Shown here in pieces: positions 16,244-25,116 of a stretch of DNA of 64,000 bases; position 1 is the first letter of the stretch, and every line of letters starts with the position of its first letter. The notes beneath the pieces were generated by a model, which was not told the DNA's origin, did no database searches, and saw only the letters and a program-made list of their open reading frames with translations. The DNA comes from Capnocytophaga sputigena (GTDB taxonomy: Bacteria; Bacteroidota; Bacteroidia; Flavobacteriales; Flavobacteriaceae). The DNA lies in assembly GCF_900446695.1 (NCBI RefSeq), contig NZ_UAVP01000011.1, forward strand, positions 372,001 through 436,000, given 5' to 3'. The position numbers and the translations under genes are program-made.

Positions 16244-16316
16244 GCGAAAATAGCTCAGTTGGTAGAGCGCAACCTTGCCAAGGTTGAGGTCGCGGGTTCG
16301 AACCCCGTTTTTCGCT
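16244..16316 (+). tRNA. tRNA-Gly (anticodon GCC)
   Basis: 73 bases form a full cloverleaf: acceptor GCGAAAA/TTTTCGC, D-stem GCTC/GAGC, anticodon stem CAACC/GGTTG around the loop TTGCCAA, and T-arm with TTCGAAC. The discriminator base is U. The CCA end is not encoded. Confidence 0.97.
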
Positions 16317-16341
16317 CTTTTTTTATGTCTATCATAAAAAA

Positions 16342-16427
16342 GCTCGGATGGTGGAATCGGTAGACACGCTGGACTTAAAATCCAGTGGGCAGTAATGCCT
16401 GTGCGGGTTCAAGTCCCGCTCCGAGTA
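16342..16427 (+). tRNA. tRNA-Leu (anticodon UAA)
   Basis: 86 bases with a long variable arm, as expected for a class II tRNA. Acceptor GCTCGGA pairs with TCCGAGT (a G-U at the first pair), the anticodon stem CTGGA/TCCAG encloses CTTAAAA, and the T-loop is TTCAAGT. CCA is not encoded. It follows tRNA-Gly by 25 bases. Confidence 0.97.
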
Positions 16428-16434
16428 CAATTTT

Positions 16435-16467
16435 AAATCACTACTTTTTTAAGTAGTGATTTTTTTT
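16435..16467 (+). terminator. Intrinsic terminator after tRNA-Leu
   Basis: A 12-bp stem AAATCACTACTT with a TTTT loop and its complement, followed by a run of T. Confidence 0.88.
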
Positions 16468-16644
16468 GCTCTTCATACAAACTATAAGCCCTTATTAAAA
16501 AATAAGCAGCTATTACAATAAAAAAATACTGATTATCAACACAATAAATTTTATTTAAATTTAAATCTTTGATAAAATCCAACCTATAAAAACAATTAAA
16601 AAAAACTTCCCTCTCTTTCTTTCTTTATGAAAACGAAAATAAAA

Positions 16645-16676
16645 TTTGCATAATCAAAAGCAAAATATTACTTTTG
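16645..16676 (+). promoter_or_regulatory. Promoter for proline dehydrogenase
   Basis: TTTG at 16645-16648, 20-base spacer, TACTTTTG at 16669-16676, 30 bases before the ATG at 16706. Confidence 0.7.
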
Positions 16677-16705
16677 CCTCATCAACTGTTAATTGAAAAA
16701 TTGTT

Positions 16706-17887
16706 ATGAGTACACGTTTCTCCGACACTCAAACGGCTTTTGCCCTCAAAAGCCAATCTGAACTCAACTGGGCTTACCGCCTCTTTAAACTCATAGGTAG
16801 TAACACCCTTACTCGTGTGGGCACTGCCCTCACTAACTTCTCTCTAAAACTGCGCCTACCCGTAGAAGGGCTAATCAAGCGCACAGTTTTCAAACAATTC
16901 TGTGGTGGCATCTCCGAACAAGACTGTCTACCTGTAATCAAAAAAATGCACCAAAAAGGCGTTGGCTCTGTGCTCGATTACTCTGTAGAAGGAAAAGACG
17001 AAGAGAGCTCTATCGAAGCTACTTTTGAAAAGACGATGGAAACCATTGATTTTGGCAATCTCCACCGCGACGAAGGCATCCCTATTGTAGTATTTAAACC
17101 TACAGGATTTGGACGTTTTGCTATCTTTCAAAAACTCACTGAAAATAAACCCCTCACTGATGAAGAAGCAAAAGAATGGGAACGTATTAAAGCACGTTTT
17201 GATGCTGCTTGTAAACGTGCCTACGAGTACAAAATACCTATTTTAGTAGATGCTGAAGAAAGCTGGATGCAAACCGCTGCCGATAACCTTGTAGAAGAAA
17301 TGATGGAAAAGTACAACAAAGAAGAACCCATCGTATACAACACTTTGCAAATGTATCGTCACGACCGTTTACCTTATTTAAAAGGTCTCTATGAACGTGC
17401 CGTAAACAAAGGATTCTATATAGGTGTAAAAATCGTACGGGGTGCGTATATGGAAAAAGAAAATGAACGTGCAGCCGAACAAGGTTACCCTACCCCTATT
17501 TGTCCTAATAAGCAAGCTACTGATGATAATTACAACGCTGTTGTACGATATATCATTGAACATATCGACCGAATTGCGCTTTTTGCAGGTACTCACAACG
17601 AAGAAAGTGCTGCTCTTGTAATGGACTTAATGAAAGAAAAAGGATTACAACCTAACGACAAACGTATATGGATAGCTCAACTATACGGAATGAGTGATCA
17701 TATTAGTTTCAATGCTTCTAAGGAAGGTTATAATGTAGCTAAATACTTACCTTTCGGACCTGTACGTGAGGTGATGCCTTACTTAATACGTCGAGCTGAA
17801 GAAAATACCTCAGTAGCCGGACAAACAGGACGCGAGCTTTCTCTTCTAAGAGCAGAAAAAAAACGTCGTAGTCAAGAAAAAAAGTAA
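16706..17887 (+). CDS. Proline dehydrogenase (stand-alone PRODH)
   Basis: 393 residues. It oxidises proline to delta-1-pyrroline-5-carboxylate with FAD, passing electrons to quinone. Motifs of the PRODH barrel include KPTGFGRF, ILVDAEESWMQ, YNTLQMYRHDRL (the conserved Tyr/Arg region), VKIVRGAYMEKE, FAGTHNEES, and near the C-terminus YLPFGPVREVMPYLIRRAEEN, whose paired arginines bind the proline carboxylate. It is a single-domain enzyme without the aldehyde dehydrogenase half found in PutA. No P5C dehydrogenase is adjacent. It has its own promoter and is followed by prs, which also has one. Confidence 0.93.
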   Translation: MSTRFSDTQTAFALKSQSELNWAYRLFKLIGSNTLTRVGTALTNFSLKLRLPVEGLIKRTVFKQFCGGISEQDCLPVIKKMHQKGVGSVLDYSVEGKDEESSIEATFEKTMETIDFGNLHRDEGIPIVVFKPTGFGRFAIFQKLTENKPLTDEEAKEWERIKARFDAACKRAYEYKIPILVDAEESWMQTAADNLVEEMMEKYNKEEPIVYNTLQMYRHDRLPYLKGLYERAVNKGFYIGVKIVRGAYMEKENERAAEQGYPTPICPNKQATDDNYNAVVRYIIEHIDRIALFAGTHNEESAALVMDLMKEKGLQPNDKRIWIAQLYGMSDHISFNASKEGYNVAKYLPFGPVREVMPYLIRRAEENTSVAGQTGRELSLLRAEKKRRSQEKK

Positions 17888-17914
17888 TAAACAGAATATT
17901 TTTTTAAGGTTATA

Positions 17915-17945
17915 GTTGCTATTATCATTAATATTTGTAATTTTG
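17915..17945 (+). promoter_or_regulatory. Promoter for prs-rplY
   Basis: GTTG at 17915-17918 (weak -33), 19-base spacer, TAATTTTG at 17938-17945. Confidence 0.55.
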
Positions 17946-17993
17946 CGCCCTGAAAAATTAGAAGTTTTTATACCTTAATGCTTACTGATAAAA

Positions 17994-18938
17994 ATGTTTA
18001 GTGAAACCATCCCTAATTCAAAAATCTTCGCTTGTTCTAAAAGCATAGAACTTGCTGAGAAAATTGCAGAAAAATACGGCACTCAGCTCGGTGAAGTTAA
18101 ACTATCTTATTATAGTGATGGCGAGTTTCAGCCCTCTTTTGAGGAATCAATTAGAGGGGCACGCGTTTTCTTAATATGCTCTACTTTCCCTAATTCGGAT
18201 AATTTAATGGAGCTTTTGCTAATGATAGACGCTGCCAAACGCGCTTCAGCACGCCATATCACTGCGGTAATGCCATACTTCGGTTGGGCTCGCCAAGATA
18301 GAAAAGATAAACCTAGAGTGCCCATAGGAGCAAAATTGGTAGCTAACCTCTTACAAGCGGCAGGTGCTACTCGTATTATGACAATGGATTTGCACGCCGA
18401 CCAAATTCAAGGTTTCTTTGAACGCCCCGTAGATCACCTTTTTGCTTCAAGTATTTTCTTACCTTATTTGCAAAGTTTGAATTTAAATAACTTGTGTATC
18501 GCTTCACCTGATATGGGTGGTTCTAAAAGAGCCTATGCGTATTCTAAGTTTTTAAAATGTGATGTAGTAATTTGCTACAAACAGCGCAAACAAGCCAATG
18601 TGATTGAAACAATGGAACTTATTGGAGATGTAGAAGGTAAAAATGTAGTATTAGTCGATGATATGGTTGATACTGCTGGCACTTTAGTAAAAGCTGCCCA
18701 ACTAATGAAAGATAGAGGTGCTGTAAGTGTAAGAGCTGTTGCTACTCACCCTATCCTTAGTGGTAATGCTCACGAACGCATAGAAAATTCAGCTTTAGAA
18801 GAATTAATCGTAACTGATTCAATACCTCTAAAACAACCTTCAAGCAAAATAAAAGTATTGAGCTGTGCTGAACTATTCGCCGACGTAATGCACAAAGTAC
18901 ACCACAATGAACCTATCAGTTCTAAATTTATAATGTAA
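17994..18938 (+). CDS. prs: Ribose-phosphate pyrophosphokinase (PRPP synthetase)
   Basis: 314 residues, normal for the class I enzyme making PRPP from ribose 5-phosphate and ATP for nucleotide, His and Trp synthesis. Visible are GEVKLSYYSDGEFQPSFEES, the ATP/Mg region MPYFGWARQDRKDKPRVPIGAK, the DLHADQIQGFF signature with its metal-binding histidine, and the PRPP-binding loop VVLVDDMVDTAGTL. The gene order prs-rplY is common in Bacteroidota; here rplY begins 50 bases after the prs stop. Confidence 0.96.
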   Translation: MFSETIPNSKIFACSKSIELAEKIAEKYGTQLGEVKLSYYSDGEFQPSFEESIRGARVFLICSTFPNSDNLMELLLMIDAAKRASARHITAVMPYFGWARQDRKDKPRVPIGAKLVANLLQAAGATRIMTMDLHADQIQGFFERPVDHLFASSIFLPYLQSLNLNNLCIASPDMGGSKRAYAYSKFLKCDVVICYKQRKQANVIETMELIGDVEGKNVVLVDDMVDTAGTLVKAAQLMKDRGAVSVRAVATHPILSGNAHERIENSALEELIVTDSIPLKQPSSKIKVLSCAELFADVMHKVHHNEPISSKFIM

Positions 18939-18988
18939 AAATTAGGGATTAGCTAAAAATAAGTAACTTAATAACTATATATAAATAA

Positions 18989-19588
18989 ATGAAATCAATT
19001 ACAATCAAAGGATCTCAAAGAGAAAGCGTGGGCAAAGCAGCTAGCAAAGCCTTACGTAATGCTGGACAGGTTCCTTGCGTACTATACGGAGGAGACAATG
19101 TTCTGCATTTTTCAGCACCTGAATTAGCATTCAAAAACATCGTGTACACTCCTAATGTATACACCGCTGCGATTGAATTAAATGGTAAAACTTACGATGC
19201 CATTCTACAAGACATTCAGTTTGACCCTGTAACTGATAAAATCATCCACATCGATTTCTATCAGTTGAACAAGAACAAAGAAATTACTATTGAAGTACCT
19301 ATCCAAATCGAAGGAACTTCTCCTGGTATTATGGCTGGTGGTACTTTGCGTATTGTTAACCGCAAACTCAAAGTAAAAGCACTTCCTGATAACTTGCCTG
19401 ACTTCGTTCCTGTAAACATTTCAGGTTTGGAAATGGGTAACAAATTATATGTTACTAAATTGGCTCAAGAAAACTACAAAATTATGCACCCAGATAACAC
19501 TGTAGTTTGCCAAATAAGAGTATCTCGTGCTGCAATGAAAGCTGCTCAAGACGCTGCCAAAGCTGAAAAAGCTGCTAAAAAGAAATAA
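18989..19588 (+). CDS. rplY: 50S ribosomal protein L25 (Ctc-type)
   Basis: 199 residues, the long two-domain form related to general stress protein Ctc. The N-terminal L25 domain ([25 protein letters not shown], then VLYGG) binds 5S rRNA. The C-terminal beta domain includes the conserved [14 protein letters not shown] and [15 protein letters not shown]. The C-terminal tail is Ala/Lys-rich, as often seen. It is cotranscribed with prs. The peptidyl-tRNA hydrolase gene that follows in many relatives is absent here; a hairpin terminator ends the unit. Confidence 0.95.
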   Translation: MKSITIKGSQRESVGKAASKALRNAGQVPCVLYGGDNVLHFSAPELAFKNIVYTPNVYTAAIELNGKTYDAILQDIQFDPVTDKIIHIDFYQLNKNKEITIEVPIQIEGTSPGIMAGGTLRIVNRKLKVKALPDNLPDFVPVNISGLEMGNKLYVTKLAQENYKIMHPDNTVVCQIRVSRAAMKAAQDAAKAEKAAKKK

Positions 19589-19613
19589 TATTTAGTAAAT
19601 AGATTTTCTTACA

Positions 19614-19665
19614 GAAAGAGGCTGTCTAAAAAGTTTAGTTTTAACTTTTTTAGACAGTCTCTTTC
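19614..19665 (+). terminator. Intrinsic terminator after rplY
   Basis: A long hairpin: left arm GAAAGAGGCTGTCTAAAAAG and a nearly complementary right arm ending at 19665, with a short loop. The GAGGCTGTC-type stem recurs in the repeats at 50199 and 51898. Confidence 0.75.
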
Positions 19666-19718
19666 ATATTAATTCAACTAAAAAAGAAATTTTATAGTGA
19701 GTATAATACTTTTTTCAC

Positions 19719-19726
19719 TATATTTG
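19719..19726 (+). promoter_or_regulatory. -7 box for the Nudix/polyprenyl synthase operon
   Basis: TATATTTG matches TAnnTTTG 30 bases before the ATG at 19756. I see no good TTTG at the expected upstream distance. Confidence 0.5.
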
Positions 19727-19755
19727 TCGCCTGATTTTATACATTACTATTTTTT

Positions 19756-20277
19756 ATGGAAAGTATTTTTAAACATTGTCCTAATTGTACTTCTACTCAT
19801 ATAGAGTTTCCTAACAACGTACGCTTTCTCTGCCACGATTGTGGTTTTACCTATTTTCATAATATTGCTGCTGCTGTAGCTGTAGTATTTCGCCATCAAG
19901 ATAAAATACTCTTTACAGTGCGCAATATGGATCCCGATAAAGGCAAACTAGACCTCCCAGGAGGATTTATCGACCCCGAGGAAACTGCTCAAGAAGCTGC
20001 TTGCCGTGAAGTAAAAGAAGAAATGGGAATGATTATAAAGCCTGAACAATTGCGATTTATCACTACTTTTCCTAACAACTATCTGTACAAAAACGTACCT
20101 TACCGCACTATGGATATTTTCTTTGAGTGCAAATTAGCTGAAGAACAAGTACACATTGTTGCCCCCGACGAAATCAAAGCCTTAGAATGGTTCAAACTTC
20201 AAGAAATACCTGAAGAAAAAATAGGTTTTGTGTCGGTGAGAACAGTAATCCAACAATTAAAAAAATCTGCCCTATGA
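19756..20277 (+). CDS. Nudix hydrolase with N-terminal zinc ribbon
   Basis: 173 residues. A four-cysteine zinc ribbon (Cys8, Cys11, Cys26, Cys29) precedes a Nudix domain. The Nudix box runs from Gly70 (PGGFIDPEE...) through REVKEEMGM at 84-92 and fits G-x5-E-x7-REUxEExGU exactly. Zinc-ribbon Nudix proteins include NADH pyrophosphatases and other nucleoside diphosphate-X hydrolases. It lacks the longer N-terminal domain of NudC, so the substrate is open. Its stop overlaps the start of the next gene (ATGA), so translation is coupled to a polyprenyl synthase. Confidence 0.88.
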   Translation: MESIFKHCPNCTSTHIEFPNNVRFLCHDCGFTYFHNIAAAVAVVFRHQDKILFTVRNMDPDKGKLDLPGGFIDPEETAQEAACREVKEEMGMIIKPEQLRFITTFPNNYLYKNVPYRTMDIFFECKLAEEQVHIVAPDEIKALEWFKLQEIPEEKIGFVSVRTVIQQLKKSAL

Positions 20278-21242
20278 AAACAGTAGAACAATACAGAGAA
20301 GCCTTCTTAGACCATCTCAACTCTAAACTTTTTGTAAAAGAACCCCGCAATTTGTATGAACCTATGCGTTACATTTTGCAATTGGGAGGCAAACGATTGC
20401 GCCCCATTCTCACTCTCATAGCAACCGATCTTTTTGATGCTGATTACCACAAAGCTCTTAATGCAGCTATGGCTATAGAAATGTTCCATAATTTTTCCCT
20501 CGTTCACGATGATATTATGGACAAGGCTTCTTTACGACGTGGAGAGACTACTGTACACAAAAAATGGAACACTAATATTGCTATCCTCTCTGGCGATGCA
20601 ATGCTGGTTAAAGCCTATCAATTATTAGACGACTATCCTTCTGATGTTTTTTCTCTTCTTACTAAAATACTTTCACGTACTGCTTTAAAAGTATGTGAAG
20701 GACAACAATGGGATATGGATTTTGAAACTCAAACCGAAGTAAGTATCCCCGATTATTTACAGATGATACGTTACAAAACAGCTGTACTAATAGGGGCTGC
20801 TTTACAAATGGGGGTTATCATAGCTAATGCTTCTCCTGAAAATCAAATGCCAATCTATACTTTTGGCGAAGAATTAGGTTTAGCATTCCAACTGCAAGAT
20901 GACTATTTAGACGCTTTTGGCGATGAGTCTTTTGGCAAACGTATAGGTGGTGATATCATCGAAAATAAGAAGACAATCCTTTATCTAACTGCCTTAAAAT
21001 TAGCCGATGAACAACAGCGAAAAACACTGTTACAACACTACGCTACTACCGAAGATAGTCAGCAGAAAATCAACACAGTAAAAGCATTATTCGAAGCCAC
21101 TGGTGCAACTACAGCTGTACGCCAAGAAATAGAGCATACTACCCGTAGAGCTCTCAGTACACTTTCCGAGCTTACCATCAGTGATGAAAAACGTCATTAT
21201 CTAAAAGAATTTGCTCTAAAGCTAATGGATAGAAAGGTGTAA
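20274..21242 (+). CDS. Polyprenyl diphosphate synthase
   Basis: 322 residues, a trans-isoprenyl diphosphate synthase. The first Asp-rich motif is in HDDIMDKASLRRGETTVH (about residues 78-95) and the second is DDYLDAFGD. GGKRLRP at 38-44 binds the isopentenyl diphosphate. The motif spacing is that of medium/long-chain synthases that make the side chain of menaquinone in Bacteroidota or the C15-C20 precursors; chain length cannot be read safely from sequence alone. It overlaps the Nudix gene by 4 bases and is followed by an exporter gene with its own promoter. Confidence 0.9.
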   Translation: MKTVEQYREAFLDHLNSKLFVKEPRNLYEPMRYILQLGGKRLRPILTLIATDLFDADYHKALNAAMAIEMFHNFSLVHDDIMDKASLRRGETTVHKKWNTNIAILSGDAMLVKAYQLLDDYPSDVFSLLTKILSRTALKVCEGQQWDMDFETQTEVSIPDYLQMIRYKTAVLIGAALQMGVIIANASPENQMPIYTFGEELGLAFQLQDDYLDAFGDESFGKRIGGDIIENKKTILYLTALKLADEQQRKTLLQHYATTEDSQQKINTVKALFEATGATTAVRQEIEHTTRRALSTLSELTISDEKRHYLKEFALKLMDRKV

Positions 21243-21243
21243 C

Positions 21244-21268
21244 TTAAATTTGCTAATTGGCAAATTAT
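21244..21268. repeat. short period-8 repeat upstream of the MMPL gene
   Basis: AAATTTGC / TAATTGGC / AAATTATT; it supplies the -33 TTTG of the following promoter. Confidence 0.4.
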
Positions 21269-21279
21269 TCTTATTTTTG
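21249..21279 (+). promoter_or_regulatory. Promoter for the MMPL-family transporter
   Basis: TTTG at 21249-21252, 19-base spacer, TATTTTTG at 21272-21279, 26 bases before the ATG at 21306. Confidence 0.7.
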
Positions 21280-21305
21280 CGCGCTAATTTAAAGAAGAGA
21301 CCCAA

Positions 21306-23708
21306 ATGTTTAAATGGATAAAAGCCAGTTTTTGGAGTACCATAGCTGGCTTAATATTGCGCAACCGAATTGCTTTTCTACTACTCATAATTGCTATCAC
21401 TGGGGGGTTAGTTTCTCAGTGGAAAAACGTTCGCTTTACCTTCACCGAGGCGAATATGCTCCCTGATGATCACCTCGTGAATATGGAGTACAAACACTTC
21501 CTCAAAAAGTTTGGCGAAGAAGGTAACTTGATATTAATGGCGTTAGACGATAAAAAAATCTATACGCCTGAGGTGCTCAACAAATGGATTGCTCTTAGTA
21601 ATGAATTAAAGCAATTTAAGCAAATAGATGCTGTTATCTGTATTAATAATCTGCCTATTTTGGTAAAGGATACAGCTCAGCAACGCTTTGTTACTCATAA
21701 ATTCATTGAAGGAGAAGTAAAAACTCAAGCGCAAGCTGATAGTCTCCAGCAAATACTCTCCGAAAAATTGCCTTTCTACGAAGGTCTTATCTACAACAAG
21801 AAAAATAACACCTTGCAAACAGCCGTGTATATGAACAAGAAAATTGTCAATACACAAGCTCGCAAGGATTTTATCCTCAACGATTTCATTCCTATTGTCA
21901 AAAAATTTGAACAGCAAACTGGACTCAAAGTGCACACTTCGGGTATGCCTTATATTCGTACCCTTAGCGCTCAAAATATAATGGATGAGATAGGGCTATT
22001 TATCTTGGCTGCCTTACTTTCTACCTCAGCCATTTTCTTTTTCTTCTTCCGTTCGTTCAGAGCAATGTTTATCTCTATGAGCGTTGTATCTATTGCGGTA
22101 ATGTGGGTATTTGGATTTTTGGGGCTTTTCGGTTACGAAATTACTATTCTCACAGGATTGATTCCACCGTTAGTGATTGTAATTGGCATCCCTAACTGTG
22201 TGTTTCTCATCAATAAATATCAGCAAGAAATTAGTAAACACGGCAACCAAGCCAAGTCGCTTATTAGGGTTATCCGTAATGTGGGGAATGTAACCCTGCT
22301 CACCAATCTCACTACTGCTATCGGTTTTGCTACCTTCATTTTTACTGAAAGTACTTTGCTCAAGCAGTTTGGGGTGATTGCTTCTATCAATGTAGTATCT
22401 ATTTTCTTCATCTCACTATTAGTTATCCCCATTATTTATAGCTATATGAGTATTCCTAAGGAAAAACACCTTAGGCATTTGCACCGCAACTGGATTGGCG
22501 GACTCATCAAATTCATTGAAAATACAGTTAAACACCATCGCATTGCGGTATTTACAAGCGCTATTGCGTTGCTTATTCTCAGTATCATAGGCATTTACAA
22601 AATTAAAATTTCAGGGAGTCTCATTGAAGATATGCCTAAATCAGCTGCTTTCTTTGATGATATTGGCTTCTTTGAGAAAAATTATGGAGGGATTATGCCT
22701 TTGGAAATCACCATTAATACTAAACAAAAAAATGGCGTTACTAAATTAGCTAACCTCAAACGCATTGATGAACTCTGCACTCATATTGAGGAAATCCCTG
22801 AAATATCAAAACCTCTATCCTTAGTAAACTTAGTAAAATACGCCAAACAAGCCTATTACAACGGCAACCCTAAATATTACAGTTTACCTACTACTCAAGA
22901 GCAAAATTTCATTCTTTCGTATGTAAAGAACTCTAAAGGCAATGCCAATATGCTTTCTGCTTATATAGATTCTTTAGGGCAAACAGCACGTATCACTACC
23001 TTTATGAAGGATATTGGTACTGAAAAGATGCAACAAATAGAGGAAAACATCTACACCAAAGCCCAAAAGCTCTTCCCTAGTGATCGTTTTGATGTAAAAA
23101 TAACAGGAAAAGCCTATTTATTTACCAAAGGAACAAGCTATTTGGCTACCAACCTGATTTGGTCATTAGCCTTAGCCATTTTGCTCATTGCACTCATTAT
23201 GGCGTATATGTTCCGTTCATTCAAAATGATAGTAGTTTCGCTCATTCCTAACCTATTACCGCTACTCATCACCGCAGGACTGATGGGCTATTTTGGTATT
23301 CCGCTCAAGCCTTCTACTATCCTTGTGTTCAGTATTGCCTTTGGTATTTCGGTAGATGATACCATTCACTTCTTGGCTAAATACCGCTTGGAATTGGTAG
23401 CGCGCAATTGGAAGATTAGCAAATCAGTATATGCTGCTTTGCGCGAAACAGGGGTAAGTATGTTCTACACTTCTATTGTACTACTCTGCGGTTTCTCAGT
23501 ATTTTTGCTCTCCAGCTTTGGGGGTACCAAAGCCCTCGGCGGACTCATATCGGCTACTTTGCTCTTTGCAATGATGACCAACTTATTGCTCTTACCAAGT
23601 TTACTTTTGTCGTTAGAACGCAGCTTGTCTAACAAAGAAACTATCAAAGAGCCCAAAATTGAGATTTTCCCAAAAGAAGAAGAAGAAGAAGAAAACAGCG
23701 AAAAGTAA
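21306..23708 (+). CDS. MMPL/RND-superfamily exporter
   Basis: 800 residues with the two-fold RND layout: one membrane helix (about 17-35), a large extracytoplasmic loop, five helices, then a repeat of the same plan. The second half contains VFSIAFGISVDDTIHFLAKYR, the family hallmark with charged residues inside the membrane that carry protons. The size (about 800, not 1,000+) and lack of a partner membrane-fusion gene place it with the MMPL/hopanoid-type transporters that move lipids or other hydrophobic molecules, not with tripartite drug pumps. The C-terminal tail is acidic (EEEEEE). The cargo is unknown. ndh lies 94 bases downstream. Confidence 0.87.
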   Translation: MFKWIKASFWSTIAGLILRNRIAFLLLIIAITGGLVSQWKNVRFTFTEANMLPDDHLVNMEYKHFLKKFGEEGNLILMALDDKKIYTPEVLNKWIALSNELKQFKQIDAVICINNLPILVKDTAQQRFVTHKFIEGEVKTQAQADSLQQILSEKLPFYEGLIYNKKNNTLQTAVYMNKKIVNTQARKDFILNDFIPIVKKFEQQTGLKVHTSGMPYIRTLSAQNIMDEIGLFILAALLSTSAIFFFFFRSFRAMFISMSVVSIAVMWVFGFLGLFGYEITILTGLIPPLVIVIGIPNCVFLINKYQQEISKHGNQAKSLIRVIRNVGNVTLLTNLTTAIGFATFIFTESTLLKQFGVIASINVVSIFFISLLVIPIIYSYMSIPKEKHLRHLHRNWIGGLIKFIENTVKHHRIAVFTSAIALLILSIIGIYKIKISGSLIEDMPKSAAFFDDIGFFEKNYGGIMPLEITINTKQKNGVTKLANLKRIDELCTHIEEIPEISKPLSLVNLVKYAKQAYYNGNPKYYSLPTTQEQNFILSYVKNSKGNANMLSAYIDSLGQTARITTFMKDIGTEKMQQIEENIYTKAQKLFPSDRFDVKITGKAYLFTKGTSYLATNLIWSLALAILLIALIMAYMFRSFKMIVVSLIPNLLPLLITAGLMGYFGIPLKPSTILVFSIAFGISVDDTIHFLAKYRLELVARNWKISKSVYAALRETGVSMFYTSIVLLCGFSVFLLSSFGGTKALGGLISATLLFAMMTNLLLLPSLLLSLERSLSNKETIKEPKIEIFPKEEEEEENSEK

Positions 23709-23763
23709 AAAATCAGTTTAATATTTAATAATCAAAATAATAAAAAGAAACAACAATTAGTCT

Positions 23764-23798
23764 TTACCAAATTGGCAAATTGACTAATTAGCAATAAT
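23764..23798. repeat. period-8 repeat upstream of ndh
   Basis: Octads of the form CAAATTGG / CAAATTGA / CTAATTAG. No clean TAnnTTTG box was found between this array and ndh. Confidence 0.45.
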
Positions 23799-23802
23799 CA
23801 TT

Positions 23803-25077
23803 ATGGAAAACAAAAAACATATTGTGATTGTAGGCGGTGGTTTTGCTGGCTTAGAGTTAGTAAAAGAACTAAACCGCTCTGGAAAATATAAAATTACCTT
23901 GGTGGATATGAATAACTACAACTTCTTTCCACCCTTATTATACCAATTGGCAGCAGGATTTATGGAGCCTTCATCCATTTCTTACCCTTTCCGTCGCTTA
24001 TTCCGAAAGTATAAAAACGCACGTTTTAGGATGGCTACTTTGCAAGAAGTCGTTCCTTCAGAAAACAAAATTATTTTGAGCAATGGCGAATTGCAGTACG
24101 ACATATTAGTAATGGCTACGGGAGCAGAATCTAACTTCTTTGGCAACAAGAATGTAGAAGAAAAAGCTATGCCTATGAAAACCGTAGGTGATGCTTTGAT
24201 GCTCCGCAACTTAGTATACACCCGCTTAGAGCGTGCTACCCGTACTCAAGATAAAGAATTACGCCGCAAATTGCTCTCTTTTGCCATTGCAGGAGCAGGA
24301 CCTACTGGAGTAGAACTTTCAGGTATTTTTGCTGAAATGAAACAGAACATTATGCGCAAAGATTACCCTGAACTCACTTATGATGATTTAGGCGACATCT
24401 ACCTCATCGACGGACAAGATACTGTACTTGCCCCAATGAGTAAAAAAGCGCAAGAATATACCGAAAAATCTTTGCTTAAAAAAGGGGTAAAACTCAAATT
24501 AGGAGTACTCGTAACCGATTTTGTAAATGACGAAGTACACCTTTCGGACGGCACTATACTCGATGCGCGCAACCTGATATGGGCAGCAGGAATTTCGGCT
24601 AAAGCCTTTAAAGGAATTGACGATAAACAATACTTAGGTCGCGGACGACGTATGAAAACTGATGCTTATAACAAAATGGAGGGCTTTGATAACATCTATG
24701 CAGTAGGCGACTCAAGCATTATGACTGCCGACCCCAACTTCCCTGAAGGTCACCCACAGCTTGCGCAAGTAGCCATACAACAAGCAAACAACTTAGGAAA
24801 GAACTTCAATAAAGATTTTGTAAACCCTACCCCTTTCAGTTATGTAGATAAAGGTTCAATGGCAATCATTGGTCGCAACCAAGCCGTTGCCGATTTGCCT
24901 AAGAATATCTTCCTCAAAGGCTTTATCGCGTGGGCTATATGGGCATTTATACACATTATGTCACTGGTAAACTTCCGTAACAAAATGAGAGCTTTGTACA
25001 ACTGGGTAGGTTATTATATCAGTAAAGACCAATCATATCGTATGGTGTTGCGCCCCAACGAAAAAGCAAAAGGATAG
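23803..25077 (+). CDS. ndh: Type II NADH:quinone oxidoreductase (NDH-2)
   Basis: 424 residues. It passes electrons from NADH to quinone through FAD without pumping protons. The N-terminal FAD-binding motif is VIVGGGFAGLEL (9-20) and the NAD-binding motif FAIAGAGPTGVELSG (about 164-178). NIYAVGDSS near 300 is the second FAD contact. The C-terminal part (KGFIAWAIWAFIHIMSLV) is the hydrophobic amphipathic region that holds NDH-2 on the membrane. It begins 94 bases after the MMPL exporter. The mutase-like genes follow after a period-7 repeat. Confidence 0.92.
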   Translation: MENKKHIVIVGGGFAGLELVKELNRSGKYKITLVDMNNYNFFPPLLYQLAAGFMEPSSISYPFRRLFRKYKNARFRMATLQEVVPSENKIILSNGELQYDILVMATGAESNFFGNKNVEEKAMPMKTVGDALMLRNLVYTRLERATRTQDKELRRKLLSFAIAGAGPTGVELSGIFAEMKQNIMRKDYPELTYDDLGDIYLIDGQDTVLAPMSKKAQEYTEKSLLKKGVKLKLGVLVTDFVNDEVHLSDGTILDARNLIWAAGISAKAFKGIDDKQYLGRGRRMKTDAYNKMEGFDNIYAVGDSSIMTADPNFPEGHPQLAQVAIQQANNLGKNFNKDFVNPTPFSYVDKGSMAIIGRNQAVADLPKNIFLKGFIAWAIWAFIHIMSLVNFRNKMRALYNWVGYYISKDQSYRMVLRPNEKAKG

Positions 25078-25082
25078 AGCGA

Positions 25083-25115
25083 CAGACAATAGGTGTTAGG
25101 TAATAGATAAATAGG
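25083..25115. repeat. period-7 tandem repeat between ndh and the mutase-like gene
   Basis: Heptads GTGTTAG / GTAATAG / ATAAATA follow the ndh stop and end just before the next start codon. Confidence 0.6.
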
Positions 25116-25116
25116 A

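Noticed and set aside
25060-25116. Cobalamin riboswitch upstream of the mutase-like genes
   Set aside because: The gap is only about 40 bases and is filled by a period-7 repeat; no B12-box sequence is present.
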